From Pseudomonas sp. Fl4BN1 (GTDB taxonomy: Bacteria > Pseudomonadota > Gammaproteobacteria > Pseudomonadales > Pseudomonadaceae): a stretch of DNA of 64,000 nucleotides. Positions within the stretch are counted from its first letter, which is position 1. Every line of letters starts with the position of its first letter. The stretch covers positions 1-64,000 of the forward strand of contig NZ_JAAARM010000025.1 of the NCBI RefSeq assembly GCF_009908285.1. Direction: 5' to 3'. A program made the translations under genes and the position numbers. Below the pieces are notes generated by a model that searched no databases, had not been told where the DNA came from, and was given only the letters and a program-made list of their open reading frames with translations. Below are positions 36,017 through 43,614 of the stretch, in pieces.

Positions 36017-37933
36017 ATGGACGCTGGCTGCGACGCACAGAAAAGATCGCAAGAGGCCTCTGGCTCGCTGTCTGAGCGGGTCAACCGACGGGTGCTGATC
36101 GTCGACGACAGCCCCTCGATCCATGACGACTTCCAAAAGATTCTCGCGCCCCGCCAGGACTTGGCCCTGGGTCTCGCCGAACAGCAGCTGTTCGGCAGTG
36201 CCCCGCCCCAGGCCGCCCAAACCTTTAGCCTGGACTCGGCGTTTCAGGGCCGCGAAGCCCTGGCCAAGGTCGAATCGGCCCTGGCCCATGGCCTGCCCTA
36301 CGCCATGGCATTCATCGACCTGCGCATGCCTCCCGGCTGGGACGGCCTGGAAACCATCGAACGCCTGTGGCAGGCCGACCCGGACCTGCAGATCGCCCTG
36401 TGCACCGCCTACTCCGACTATTCCTGGGAGGACATGGCCGAGCGCCTGGTGTTTGGCGACCAGTTGCTGATCCTGAAAAAGCCTTTCGACAGCCTGGAAA
36501 TCCGCCAGATGGCCAACGCCCTGACCTGGAAATGGCAGATGGCCCAGGACGCCCGGCAGAAGCTCAACGAGCTGCAGCAGACCATCGAGGATCGAGTCGC
36601 TGAGCTGCTCAAGGTCTCCCACCTGTTGCACTACGACCTGTTGACCGGGCTGCCGTCGAGCACCCTGCTGGGCGACCGCCTGGACCAGGCCATGGCCCAG
36701 GCCCGACGCCATGACAAGCAAGTGGCGGTGATGTTCATCGGCCTGGACCGCTTCAAGCGGATCAACAATGCCCTGGGTTACCCGGCGGGCGATGAGCTGC
36801 TCAAGGCAATTGCCCAGCGCCTGCAGCACAGCATGCGTGAATCCGACTCGGTGTTCCGCTACGGCTCCGACGAGTTCGTGGTGCTGGTGCATGACCTGCA
36901 CCCACCGCCCCAGATACGGGTCGTCGCGCAAAAACTCCTGGTGAAGCTGGGCCAGCCCCATGACATCGCCGGGCACGACCTGCGGGTCACCGCCAGCCTG
37001 GGCATCAGCCTGTACCCCGAGGATGGCCAGGATGCTCTGTCGCTGATCAAGAAGGCCGAGATGGCCATGCGCAACAGCAAGGACCAGGCGCCGGGCAGCT
37101 ACGGTTTCTTCACCGAAGACATGAGCCACCAGGCCCGGGAACAGCAACACCTGGAATCGGGCATTCGCCAGGCCCTGGAACGCCAGGAGTTTTGCCTGCA
37201 CTACCAGCCGAAAATCCACCTGGCCTCGGGCCAGGTGGTGGGCGCCGAAGCGTTGATTCGCTGGCACAACCCGCAGCAGGGTTGGATCAGCCCCGCGCAG
37301 TTCATTCCCGTGGCCGAAGACAGCGGCCTGATCACCGCCATCAGCCAGTGGGTGCTGGGTGAGGCCACTCGCCAGTCCCGGGCCTGGCAAGACGCCGGCC
37401 TGACACCCATTCGCCTGTCGGTGAATCTCTCGGCCAGCGACTTCAGACAGCCACAATTGCTCCAGCAACTGCAGGCAACGCTCCGTGACAGCGCCCTGGA
37501 CCCCGCCTTACTGGAGCTGGAAATCACCGAAGGCGTGCTGATGCAGAACGTCGAAGCCACCCTCGCCATCTTGCAGGCCATCAAGACCCTGGGAGTACGC
37601 CTGGCCATCGACGATTTTGGCACCGGTTATTCAAGCCTGAGCTATCTGCGCAAGTTTCCCGTGGACGTACTGAAGATCGACCAGTCCTTTGTCCAGGGAG
37701 TGAGCCATGACCACAAGGACGCGGCGCTGGTCAGCGCCATCATCAACCTGGGTCGCAGCCTGCACCTGAGTATCATCGCCGAAGGGGTGGAAACCCCGGA
37801 ACAACTGACATTCCTGCAGCATCAGGGCTGTGAGGAAGGCCAGGGTTACTACTTCAGCAAGGCCCTGCCCGCCGAGGAATTCGCCCGGCTGCTCAGTGCA
37901 CAGACCGCCTCCCCGTCCGGTGCACGGCCATGA
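36017..37933 (+). CDS. REC-GGDEF-EAL response regulator, predicted c-di-GMP phosphodiesterase
   Basis: The 638-residue soluble protein opens the operon. The receiver domain (25-165) has D30/D31, phosphoacceptor D101 and KKPFD at 154-158, plus an insertion of about 30 residues after helix 1. The GGDEF domain is worn: GSDEF (283-287), and G242 in place of the first metal aspartate (IGLDRFK). The EAL domain is intact: EALIRW (411-416), DDFGTGYSSL, KIDQSFV and EGVETPEQL. It should therefore cut c-di-GMP under phosphorylation control. The last codons overlap the peroxidase start (ATGA). Confidence 0.93.
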   Translation: MDAGCDAQKRSQEASGSLSERVNRRVLIVDDSPSIHDDFQKILAPRQDLALGLAEQQLFGSAPPQAAQTFSLDSAFQGREALAKVESALAHGLPYAMAFIDLRMPPGWDGLETIERLWQADPDLQIALCTAYSDYSWEDMAERLVFGDQLLILKKPFDSLEIRQMANALTWKWQMAQDARQKLNELQQTIEDRVAELLKVSHLLHYDLLTGLPSSTLLGDRLDQAMAQARRHDKQVAVMFIGLDRFKRINNALGYPAGDELLKAIAQRLQHSMRESDSVFRYGSDEFVVLVHDLHPPPQIRVVAQKLLVKLGQPHDIAGHDLRVTASLGISLYPEDGQDALSLIKKAEMAMRNSKDQAPGSYGFFTEDMSHQAREQQHLESGIRQALERQEFCLHYQPKIHLASGQVVGAEALIRWHNPQQGWISPAQFIPVAEDSGLITAISQWVLGEATRQSRAWQDAGLTPIRLSVNLSASDFRQPQLLQQLQATLRDSALDPALLELEITEGVLMQNVEATLAILQAIKTLGVRLAIDDFGTGYSSLSYLRKFPVDVLKIDQSFVQGVSHDHKDAALVSAIINLGRSLHLSIIAEGVETPEQLTFLQHQGCEEGQGYYFSKALPAEEFARLLSAQTASPSGARP

Positions 37934-38919
37934 GCGCCACCCGTGAGTATCGCAAGCACCTGCTGCGCGCACTGAACTGCCTGCTGCTCAGTACCTTGCT
38001 GGGTACTGGCCTGCACGCCCACGGTGAGGCACTGGATGAACCGCTCAAGCCCTTGCCCGCGCCGCCCACCCTCGATCCCAAAAAGGTCGAGCTGGGCCGG
38101 CGGCTGTTCAATGAGCCGCGCTTGTCGTTGAACAGCAGCCTGTCCTGCGCCAGTTGTCATCAACTGGACAAGGGCGGCGCCGATGGCCGCGCAACTTCGC
38201 CGGGGTTCCTCGGGCAGCCGACCCGGGTCAATGCGCCCAGTGTGTTCAACGCCGCGCTGAACTTTCGCCAGTTCTGGGACGGCCGCGCCGAAACGCTTGA
38301 GGCGCAGATCGATAGCGTGGTGCAGAGCCCCATCGAGATGGGCAACAACTGGCCCAACCTGCTCCGCACCCTGAGTGACGACACCACCTACCGCCAGTCC
38401 TTCGGCGAGCTGTACCCGGATGGCGTCACTACAACCAATGTGCAGAACGCCCTGGCCTCCTACGAAAAGACCCTGCTGAGCAGCAATTCGCGGTTCGACC
38501 AATACCTGCAAGGCAACACCGAGGTCCTCAGCCTGGATGAAAAACACGGCTACCAGCGGTTCAAGGACTACGGCTGCATCGCCTGCCACCAGGGGGTCAA
38601 CATCGGCGGCAACATGTTCCAGAAGTTCGGAGTGATGGGCGATTACTTCACGGCCCGGGGCAACCCCACCGAGGCCGACCTCGGGCGTTTCCTGATCACT
38701 GGCGACGAGCAGGACCGCAATGTCTTCAAGGTCCCCAGCCTGCGCAACGTTGCGCTCACCGCCCCGTACTTCCACGACGGCTCGGCGCAGACCCTGGAGC
38801 AGGCAGTGGAGGTGATGTTCAAGTATCAACTGGGACGTCTGCCCAACCCCCTGGATACCAGCCTGATCGTCAAGTTTCTCAAGACCCTCACGGGCGAACA
38901 GCAGGACCCACGCCTATGA
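37930..38919 (+). CDS. Di-heme cytochrome c peroxidase family protein (MauG/CcpA type)
   Basis: The 329-residue protein has a signal sequence (about 10-30) and two CxxCH haem sites, CASCH at 73-77 and CIACH at 216-220. Between them lie LGQPTRVNAPSVFNAALNFRQFWDGRAETLEAQ and the QSPIEMG loop typical of bacterial di-heme peroxidases, with VPSLRNVALTAPYFHDGSAQTLEQAV near the C-terminus. Periplasmic peroxidases reduce hydrogen peroxide using cytochrome c. Embedding one inside a signalling operon, by 4-base overlaps on both sides, implies a role in sensing or signal clearing. Confidence 0.94.
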   Translation: MSATREYRKHLLRALNCLLLSTLLGTGLHAHGEALDEPLKPLPAPPTLDPKKVELGRRLFNEPRLSLNSSLSCASCHQLDKGGADGRATSPGFLGQPTRVNAPSVFNAALNFRQFWDGRAETLEAQIDSVVQSPIEMGNNWPNLLRTLSDDTTYRQSFGELYPDGVTTTNVQNALASYEKTLLSSNSRFDQYLQGNTEVLSLDEKHGYQRFKDYGCIACHQGVNIGGNMFQKFGVMGDYFTARGNPTEADLGRFLITGDEQDRNVFKVPSLRNVALTAPYFHDGSAQTLEQAVEVMFKYQLGRLPNPLDTSLIVKFLKTLTGEQQDPRL

Positions 38920-40712
38920 AGCTGCCGCGCCGCTTGCCCGCAACGCTGCTGACCCTGGGCCTGGTGATGGCGCTGGCGTTTGTGTATTTGAAGACGATGA
39001 TCGGCCAGACCTCGAACTACGCCCTGTCACGGGACCTGATCGGCCACATCAAGCAACTCAACGCCCAGTGGGAAACCGAGGTGCTCAAGGCACGTATCGC
39101 CATCACCCACAACTACGATCCGCTGGTGATCCCGGTGCAGCAGATCAATGAGCTCTGGAGCCGCTTCGATCGGGCCTCGAAACAGGACCACAGCGATCCG
39201 GCGGCCTGGCAGGCGAGCCATCAGGCATTCCTCGAGGCGCTGCAGGAAAAGGCCGGGCTGGTGGAGCGCTTCAAGTCCCACAACTCCATACTGCGCAACT
39301 CCCTGGCGTTCCTGCCCACCGCCGAAGACGACATCCAACTGCGGTTGGCCAGCCTCGACGATGAACAGCGACTGGCGCAGCAGAACATCGCCATCGATAC
39401 CTACGACCTGCTGCTCAGCAGCCTGGAGTTCGCCCAGGTTTCCACCGACGACAAGGCCGCGGACATCCTGCTGGGGCTGAACAAGCTCGCGATCAACAAG
39501 GAGCGTCTGCCCGAACCGCTGCACCAGCCGGTGGAGATTCTCAGCAACCATGTCTCGGTGATTCTGCGCGAACAGCCGGTGGTCAATGACCTGCTGGAGC
39601 GGATCACCTCGATCCCGATCGCCGGGCGCCTGGACGCCATCACCCAGTTGCTCAACCAGGACCAGCTCCAGACCGACCTGCAAGACCAGAAGGCGCACCA
39701 GTACCTGCTGCTGTTCTCGGTGTTGCTGGTGCTGCTGATCCTCTACCTGGTGGTCAGGCTGGTGCGCAGTTATGCGGTCATCCAGCGAGTCAACACCGCC
39801 CTGCAAAGCGCCAATGAACACCTGGAGCAGCGGGTTGAGGAGCGCACCCGGGAACTCAAGGAGGTGCAGAGCGAACTGCTGGACGCGGCGCGTCAGGCCG
39901 GGATGGCGGAAATCGCCACCAACGTGCTGCACAACGTTGGCAACGTGCTCAACAGCGTCAACATTTCCAGCGAGCTGCTGAGCCGCACACTGCGTACCAG
40001 CAAAGCCCTGGGCCTGGGCAAGGCGATGCAACTGGTCAACCAGCACGGCAGCGACCTGGGGCGTTTCTTCAGCGAGGACGAAAAGGGCAAGCTGCTTCCC
40101 GGTTACTTCAACCAGCTGGTGCAGGCCATCGCCAGCGAGCAGCAAGGCATGAGCGAAGAGCTGGCCCAACTGAGCCGCAGCGTCGACCACATCAAGGAGA
40201 TCGTCGCCACCCAGCAGTCCTATGCCGGGGCGTCGCGCCTGGTCGAACCGCTGAAGGTCGCCGAGTTGATCGACGATGCCCTGCGGATGAATTCCGGGGC
40301 CCTGACCCGGCATCAAGTCACCGTGGTCCGGGACTACGCCGCAGTGCCTGCAGTCATGGGCGACAAGCACCGCATGCTGCTGATCCTGATCAACCTGATC
40401 AGCAACGCCAAATACGCCATGTCCGGGCTCGATGATCACCCACGGACCCTGACCCTGAGCGCCCGGGTAGTGGACGGCGAGACCCTACGCATCAGCGTCA
40501 AGGACGAAGGCGAAGGCATTGCCGCAGAAAACCTGACGCGAATCTTTGCCCACGGTTTCACCACCCGCAAGGACGGGCACGGCTTCGGCCTGCACAGTTG
40601 CGCCCTGGCCGCCATGGAAATGGACGGACAGCTGAGCGTGCACAGTGACGGACCGGGCCTGGGCGCCACCTTTACCCTGGACATTCCGCTGATCAGCGCC
40701 GAGGGCCAATGA
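38916..40712 (+). CDS. Membrane sensor histidine kinase with all-helical periplasmic domain
   Basis: The 598-residue kinase has a helix at 10-26, a long all-alpha periplasmic region (about 30-260) of the DAHL type, a second helix at 262-283, a coiled coil (290-325) and a kinase core. The candidate phosphohistidine is H339 in VLHNVGNVLNSV, where the usual acid after the histidine is Asn. The ATPase region has ISNAKYAM, DEGEGI and GHGFGLHSCALAAMEM. There is no receiver domain. The neighbouring REC proteins are the likely phosphate acceptors, and peroxide or redox state, seen through the peroxidase, the likely signal. Confidence 0.9.
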   Translation: MKLPRRLPATLLTLGLVMALAFVYLKTMIGQTSNYALSRDLIGHIKQLNAQWETEVLKARIAITHNYDPLVIPVQQINELWSRFDRASKQDHSDPAAWQASHQAFLEALQEKAGLVERFKSHNSILRNSLAFLPTAEDDIQLRLASLDDEQRLAQQNIAIDTYDLLLSSLEFAQVSTDDKAADILLGLNKLAINKERLPEPLHQPVEILSNHVSVILREQPVVNDLLERITSIPIAGRLDAITQLLNQDQLQTDLQDQKAHQYLLLFSVLLVLLILYLVVRLVRSYAVIQRVNTALQSANEHLEQRVEERTRELKEVQSELLDAARQAGMAEIATNVLHNVGNVLNSVNISSELLSRTLRTSKALGLGKAMQLVNQHGSDLGRFFSEDEKGKLLPGYFNQLVQAIASEQQGMSEELAQLSRSVDHIKEIVATQQSYAGASRLVEPLKVAELIDDALRMNSGALTRHQVTVVRDYAAVPAVMGDKHRMLLILINLISNAKYAMSGLDDHPRTLTLSARVVDGETLRISVKDEGEGIAAENLTRIFAHGFTTRKDGHGFGLHSCALAAMEMDGQLSVHSDGPGLGATFTLDIPLISAEGQ

Positions 40713-42133
40713 TGGAAGAGCTGAGCAACCGCCGCATTCTGTTGATCGACGACACCCCGTCGATTCACGAGGACTTCCGCAAAATCCTCACCCCGCCGCC
40801 CCAGGATGACAGCACCCTGGACGACCTCGAGGCGCAGCTGTTCGGCGCCTCGACCAAGCCCCAGCAGCCGGCCTTCGAACTGGACTCGGCCTACGGTGGC
40901 GAGGAAGGCTTGGGCCTGGTCTGCCAGGCCCTGGAACAGCAGCGACCCTATGCCCTGGCCTTCGTCGACATGCGCATGCCCCTGGGCTGGGACGGGGCCC
41001 AGACCATCGAGCGGCTATGGCAAGCGGACCCGCGTCTGCAGGTAGTGGTTTGCACCGCCTATTCCGACTACTCCTGGGAGGATCTGCTGGAACGCCTGCA
41101 GGGCCACAACCGGCTGTTGATCCTGAAAAAACCCTTCGACAACATCGAAGTCCAGCAGATGGCCAGCACCCTCACCAGCAAGTGGGAAATGACTGCCCGC
41201 GCGCTGTTGCAGATGCATCACCTGGAGCAGTTGGTGGAACAGCGCACCGAAGACCTGAAACAGACCGGGGCAGCCCTGCAGCAGGAGATCGACGAACGCA
41301 AACAACTGGAAAACCAGCTGGTGCAATCCGAGAAGCTGGCCTCCCTGGGCCAGCTGGCAGCCGGGGTCGCCCACGAAATCAACAACCCCATCGGCTTTGT
41401 CTCCTCCAACCTCGGCAGCCTGGCCGGCTACCTGCAACAGCTCAACCAGATGCTCAGCGCCTATCGCCAGGCCGAAGAGGCGATCGCCGCACCGGAGCTG
41501 CGCAAGCGCTTGCAAAGCCTGCGGGAAAGCATCGACCTGGACTTTCTCCAGGAAGACATTCCGCTGCTGATCAAAGAGTCCAAGGACGGCATCGGCCGGG
41601 TCGAACAGATCGTCAAGGACCTGAAGAACTTCTCCCGGGTCGACAGCGACCAGCAGTGGCAAATGGCCAACCTGCAACAGGGCATCGACTCGACCCTGAA
41701 CATCGTCGCCAACGAACTCAAGTACAAGGCCGACCTGATCAAGGACTACCACACGTTGCCGGACATCGAGTGCCTGCCCTCGCAGCTCAACCAGGTGGTC
41801 ATGAACCTGGTGGTCAACGCCGCCCAGGCCATCGGCCCGGAACGCGGCACCATCACCCTCAGCAACGGCGCAGACGCAGACCGGGTCTGGCTGGAAGTGA
41901 GCGACAGCGGTTGCGGCATCGATGAGCAGCACCTGGCGAAGATCTTCGACCCCTTCTTCACCACCAAACCCGTGGGCCAGGGCACTGGCCTGGGGCTGTC
42001 GTTGTCCTATGGAATAGTCAAGAAACACGGGGGGCAGATCAGCGTGCGCAGCCAGCTCGGCGTCGGCAGCACCTTTCGCGTGGAGCTGCCGATCCGCCAG
42101 GAGGCCCGTGACGCGGCAGCGTCCGATGCCTGA
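40709..42133 (+). CDS. Soluble receiver-histidine kinase protein
   Basis: The 474-residue protein has an N-terminal receiver domain (8-150, D14/D15, phosphoacceptor D87 in VDMRMP, KKPFD near 140) and a C-terminal kinase with H222 in VAHEINNPIGFVSSN, NLVVNAAQAI, DSGCGI and GQGTGLGLSLSYGIVKKHGG. It has no membrane segment or sensor domain. Its receiver is closely related to that of the EAL protein at the head of the operon, sharing the same insertion. It could be an intermediate relay controlled by phosphorylation from the membrane kinase. Confidence 0.92.
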   Translation: MMEELSNRRILLIDDTPSIHEDFRKILTPPPQDDSTLDDLEAQLFGASTKPQQPAFELDSAYGGEEGLGLVCQALEQQRPYALAFVDMRMPLGWDGAQTIERLWQADPRLQVVVCTAYSDYSWEDLLERLQGHNRLLILKKPFDNIEVQQMASTLTSKWEMTARALLQMHHLEQLVEQRTEDLKQTGAALQQEIDERKQLENQLVQSEKLASLGQLAAGVAHEINNPIGFVSSNLGSLAGYLQQLNQMLSAYRQAEEAIAAPELRKRLQSLRESIDLDFLQEDIPLLIKESKDGIGRVEQIVKDLKNFSRVDSDQQWQMANLQQGIDSTLNIVANELKYKADLIKDYHTLPDIECLPSQLNQVVMNLVVNAAQAIGPERGTITLSNGADADRVWLEVSDSGCGIDEQHLAKIFDPFFTTKPVGQGTGLGLSLSYGIVKKHGGQISVRSQLGVGSTFRVELPIRQEARDAAASDA

Positions 42134-42190
42134 ACCCTGCGCCCGGGCAAACGCCGGCAACAATACCTCGCCCTCCCACAGGTGCCAGCC

Positions 42191-43603
42191 ATGAACCGCC
42201 CCAGCGACCCGCTCAAGCAAGGCAAGCAAGCCCGCAAGCACTGTCCCCGCAGTTCCCATGCGGCTCCCGGGCAGGTCAAGCGCGACCCCTTGCCGCTGAT
42301 CGAAGCCTCGAGCCAGGGGCGGGTCCAGTCCCTGGTGGCGTTGCGCTACGGACGCATGCTGGTGTCGCCCTTCACCTTCTACCGCGGCAACGCCCTGCTC
42401 CAGGCCCACGACCTGGCGACTACACCAGACATGGGCCTGCGCTCGACCATCTGCGGCGATTGCCACTTGATGAACTTCGGCGGCTTCGCCACCCCGGAAC
42501 GCAACCTGTTGTTTAGCGTCAACGATTTCGACGAGGTTCACCCGGGGCCCTGGGAATGGGACCTGAAGCGCCTGGTGGCGAGTTTCCTGATCGCCGCCCG
42601 GCACCTTCGCCACGGCGCCCGAGTCGAGGAACGGGTCTGCCGCGAACTGGTGGGCGCCTACCAGCGCAGCATGGCCACCTGCGCCGGACAGAACGCCCTG
42701 GACATCTGGTACGACGCCCTGACCCAGGACGACCTGCTGCAACAGGCGCAGGCCAACGGCAATGTCCTCGGGCATCTGCAACGGGCCATAGACAAGGCAG
42801 CGCGACGCACCCACGCCGGCCTGTTGCCGAAGATCAGCGAACGCGACAGCCGCGGACAGTTGCGGATTCGTGACGACTTGCCGGAGATTTTCCACCTGCA
42901 CAAAGAGACATCGTTGCTTGATAACGATGACGACTGGATGCGCCTGGAAGACTGGCGGCCACTGTACGACACCTTCATGCGCGACTATCGCGGCACCCTG
43001 CAGGCCGACCGGCGTGACCTGCTGGCCCGATTCAGCGCCCGTGACCTGGTGTTCAAGGTGGTGGGCGTGGGCAGCGTCGGCACCCGCTGCCTGGTCGCGC
43101 TGCTCACCGATAACCAGCAGCAGCCGCTGTTCCTGCAGTTCAAGGAGGCCCGACGCTCGGTGCTCGCCGACTACGTGAATACTCGCTCACGGCCGCGCCA
43201 CAACGGCCAGCGAGTGGTGGAAGGGCAACGCCTGATGCAGTCCGCCAGCGACCTGTTCCTGGGCTGGACCACCGGCCCCAATGGTCGCCACTTCTATGTG
43301 CGCCAACTGCGGGACATGAAGGTCTCGGCGGAACTGGAAACCTTCGATGAAGAAACCTTTGCTGCCTATGCCCGGGTCTGTGGCCGGGCGTTGGCCCGGG
43401 CCCATGCCAAGGCTTCGGGCAAAGCGGCGCTGATCAGCGGCTATATCGGCAGCAGCGAGACCCTGGCCGAAGCCCTGTGGCACTACGCCCAGGCCTATGC
43501 CACGCAAAACGAACGGGACTTCGAGCGCTTCCAGCAGGCCTGCCGCAAGGGCCGCCTGCAGGCCCGCTCGGAGGCGGACTTCGCCGCCGATCACCTGCCC
43601 TGA
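42191..43603 (+). CDS. DUF2252-family protein
   Basis: The 470-residue protein has the DUF2252 signatures: KRDPLPLIEASSQGRV, FTFYRGNALLQAHDLA, STICGDCHLMNFGGFATPERNLLF, VNDFDEVHPGPWEWDLKRLVASFLIA and, towards the end, QRLMQSASDLFLGWT and FYVRQLRDMK. The family resembles aminoglycoside-phosphotransferase-like folds, but its activity is unknown. It has no signal peptide. It begins 57 bases after the peroxidase operon and may be read through from it; a functional link is not shown. Confidence 0.85.
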   Translation: MNRPSDPLKQGKQARKHCPRSSHAAPGQVKRDPLPLIEASSQGRVQSLVALRYGRMLVSPFTFYRGNALLQAHDLATTPDMGLRSTICGDCHLMNFGGFATPERNLLFSVNDFDEVHPGPWEWDLKRLVASFLIAARHLRHGARVEERVCRELVGAYQRSMATCAGQNALDIWYDALTQDDLLQQAQANGNVLGHLQRAIDKAARRTHAGLLPKISERDSRGQLRIRDDLPEIFHLHKETSLLDNDDDWMRLEDWRPLYDTFMRDYRGTLQADRRDLLARFSARDLVFKVVGVGSVGTRCLVALLTDNQQQPLFLQFKEARRSVLADYVNTRSRPRHNGQRVVEGQRLMQSASDLFLGWTTGPNGRHFYVRQLRDMKVSAELETFDEETFAAYARVCGRALARAHAKASGKAALISGYIGSSETLAEALWHYAQAYATQNERDFERFQQACRKGRLQARSEADFAADHLP

Positions 43604-43614
43604 ACGCACCTCGC

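Noticed and set aside
36017..37468. A 490-codon minus-strand frame opposite the REC-GGDEF-EAL gene
   Set aside because: The plus strand encodes receiver and EAL motifs; the antisense frame is a GC-rich shadow.
41015..42901. A 628-codon minus-strand frame opposite the REC-kinase and DUF2252 genes
   Set aside because: It spans two real genes and a gene junction, and its product lacks any domain.
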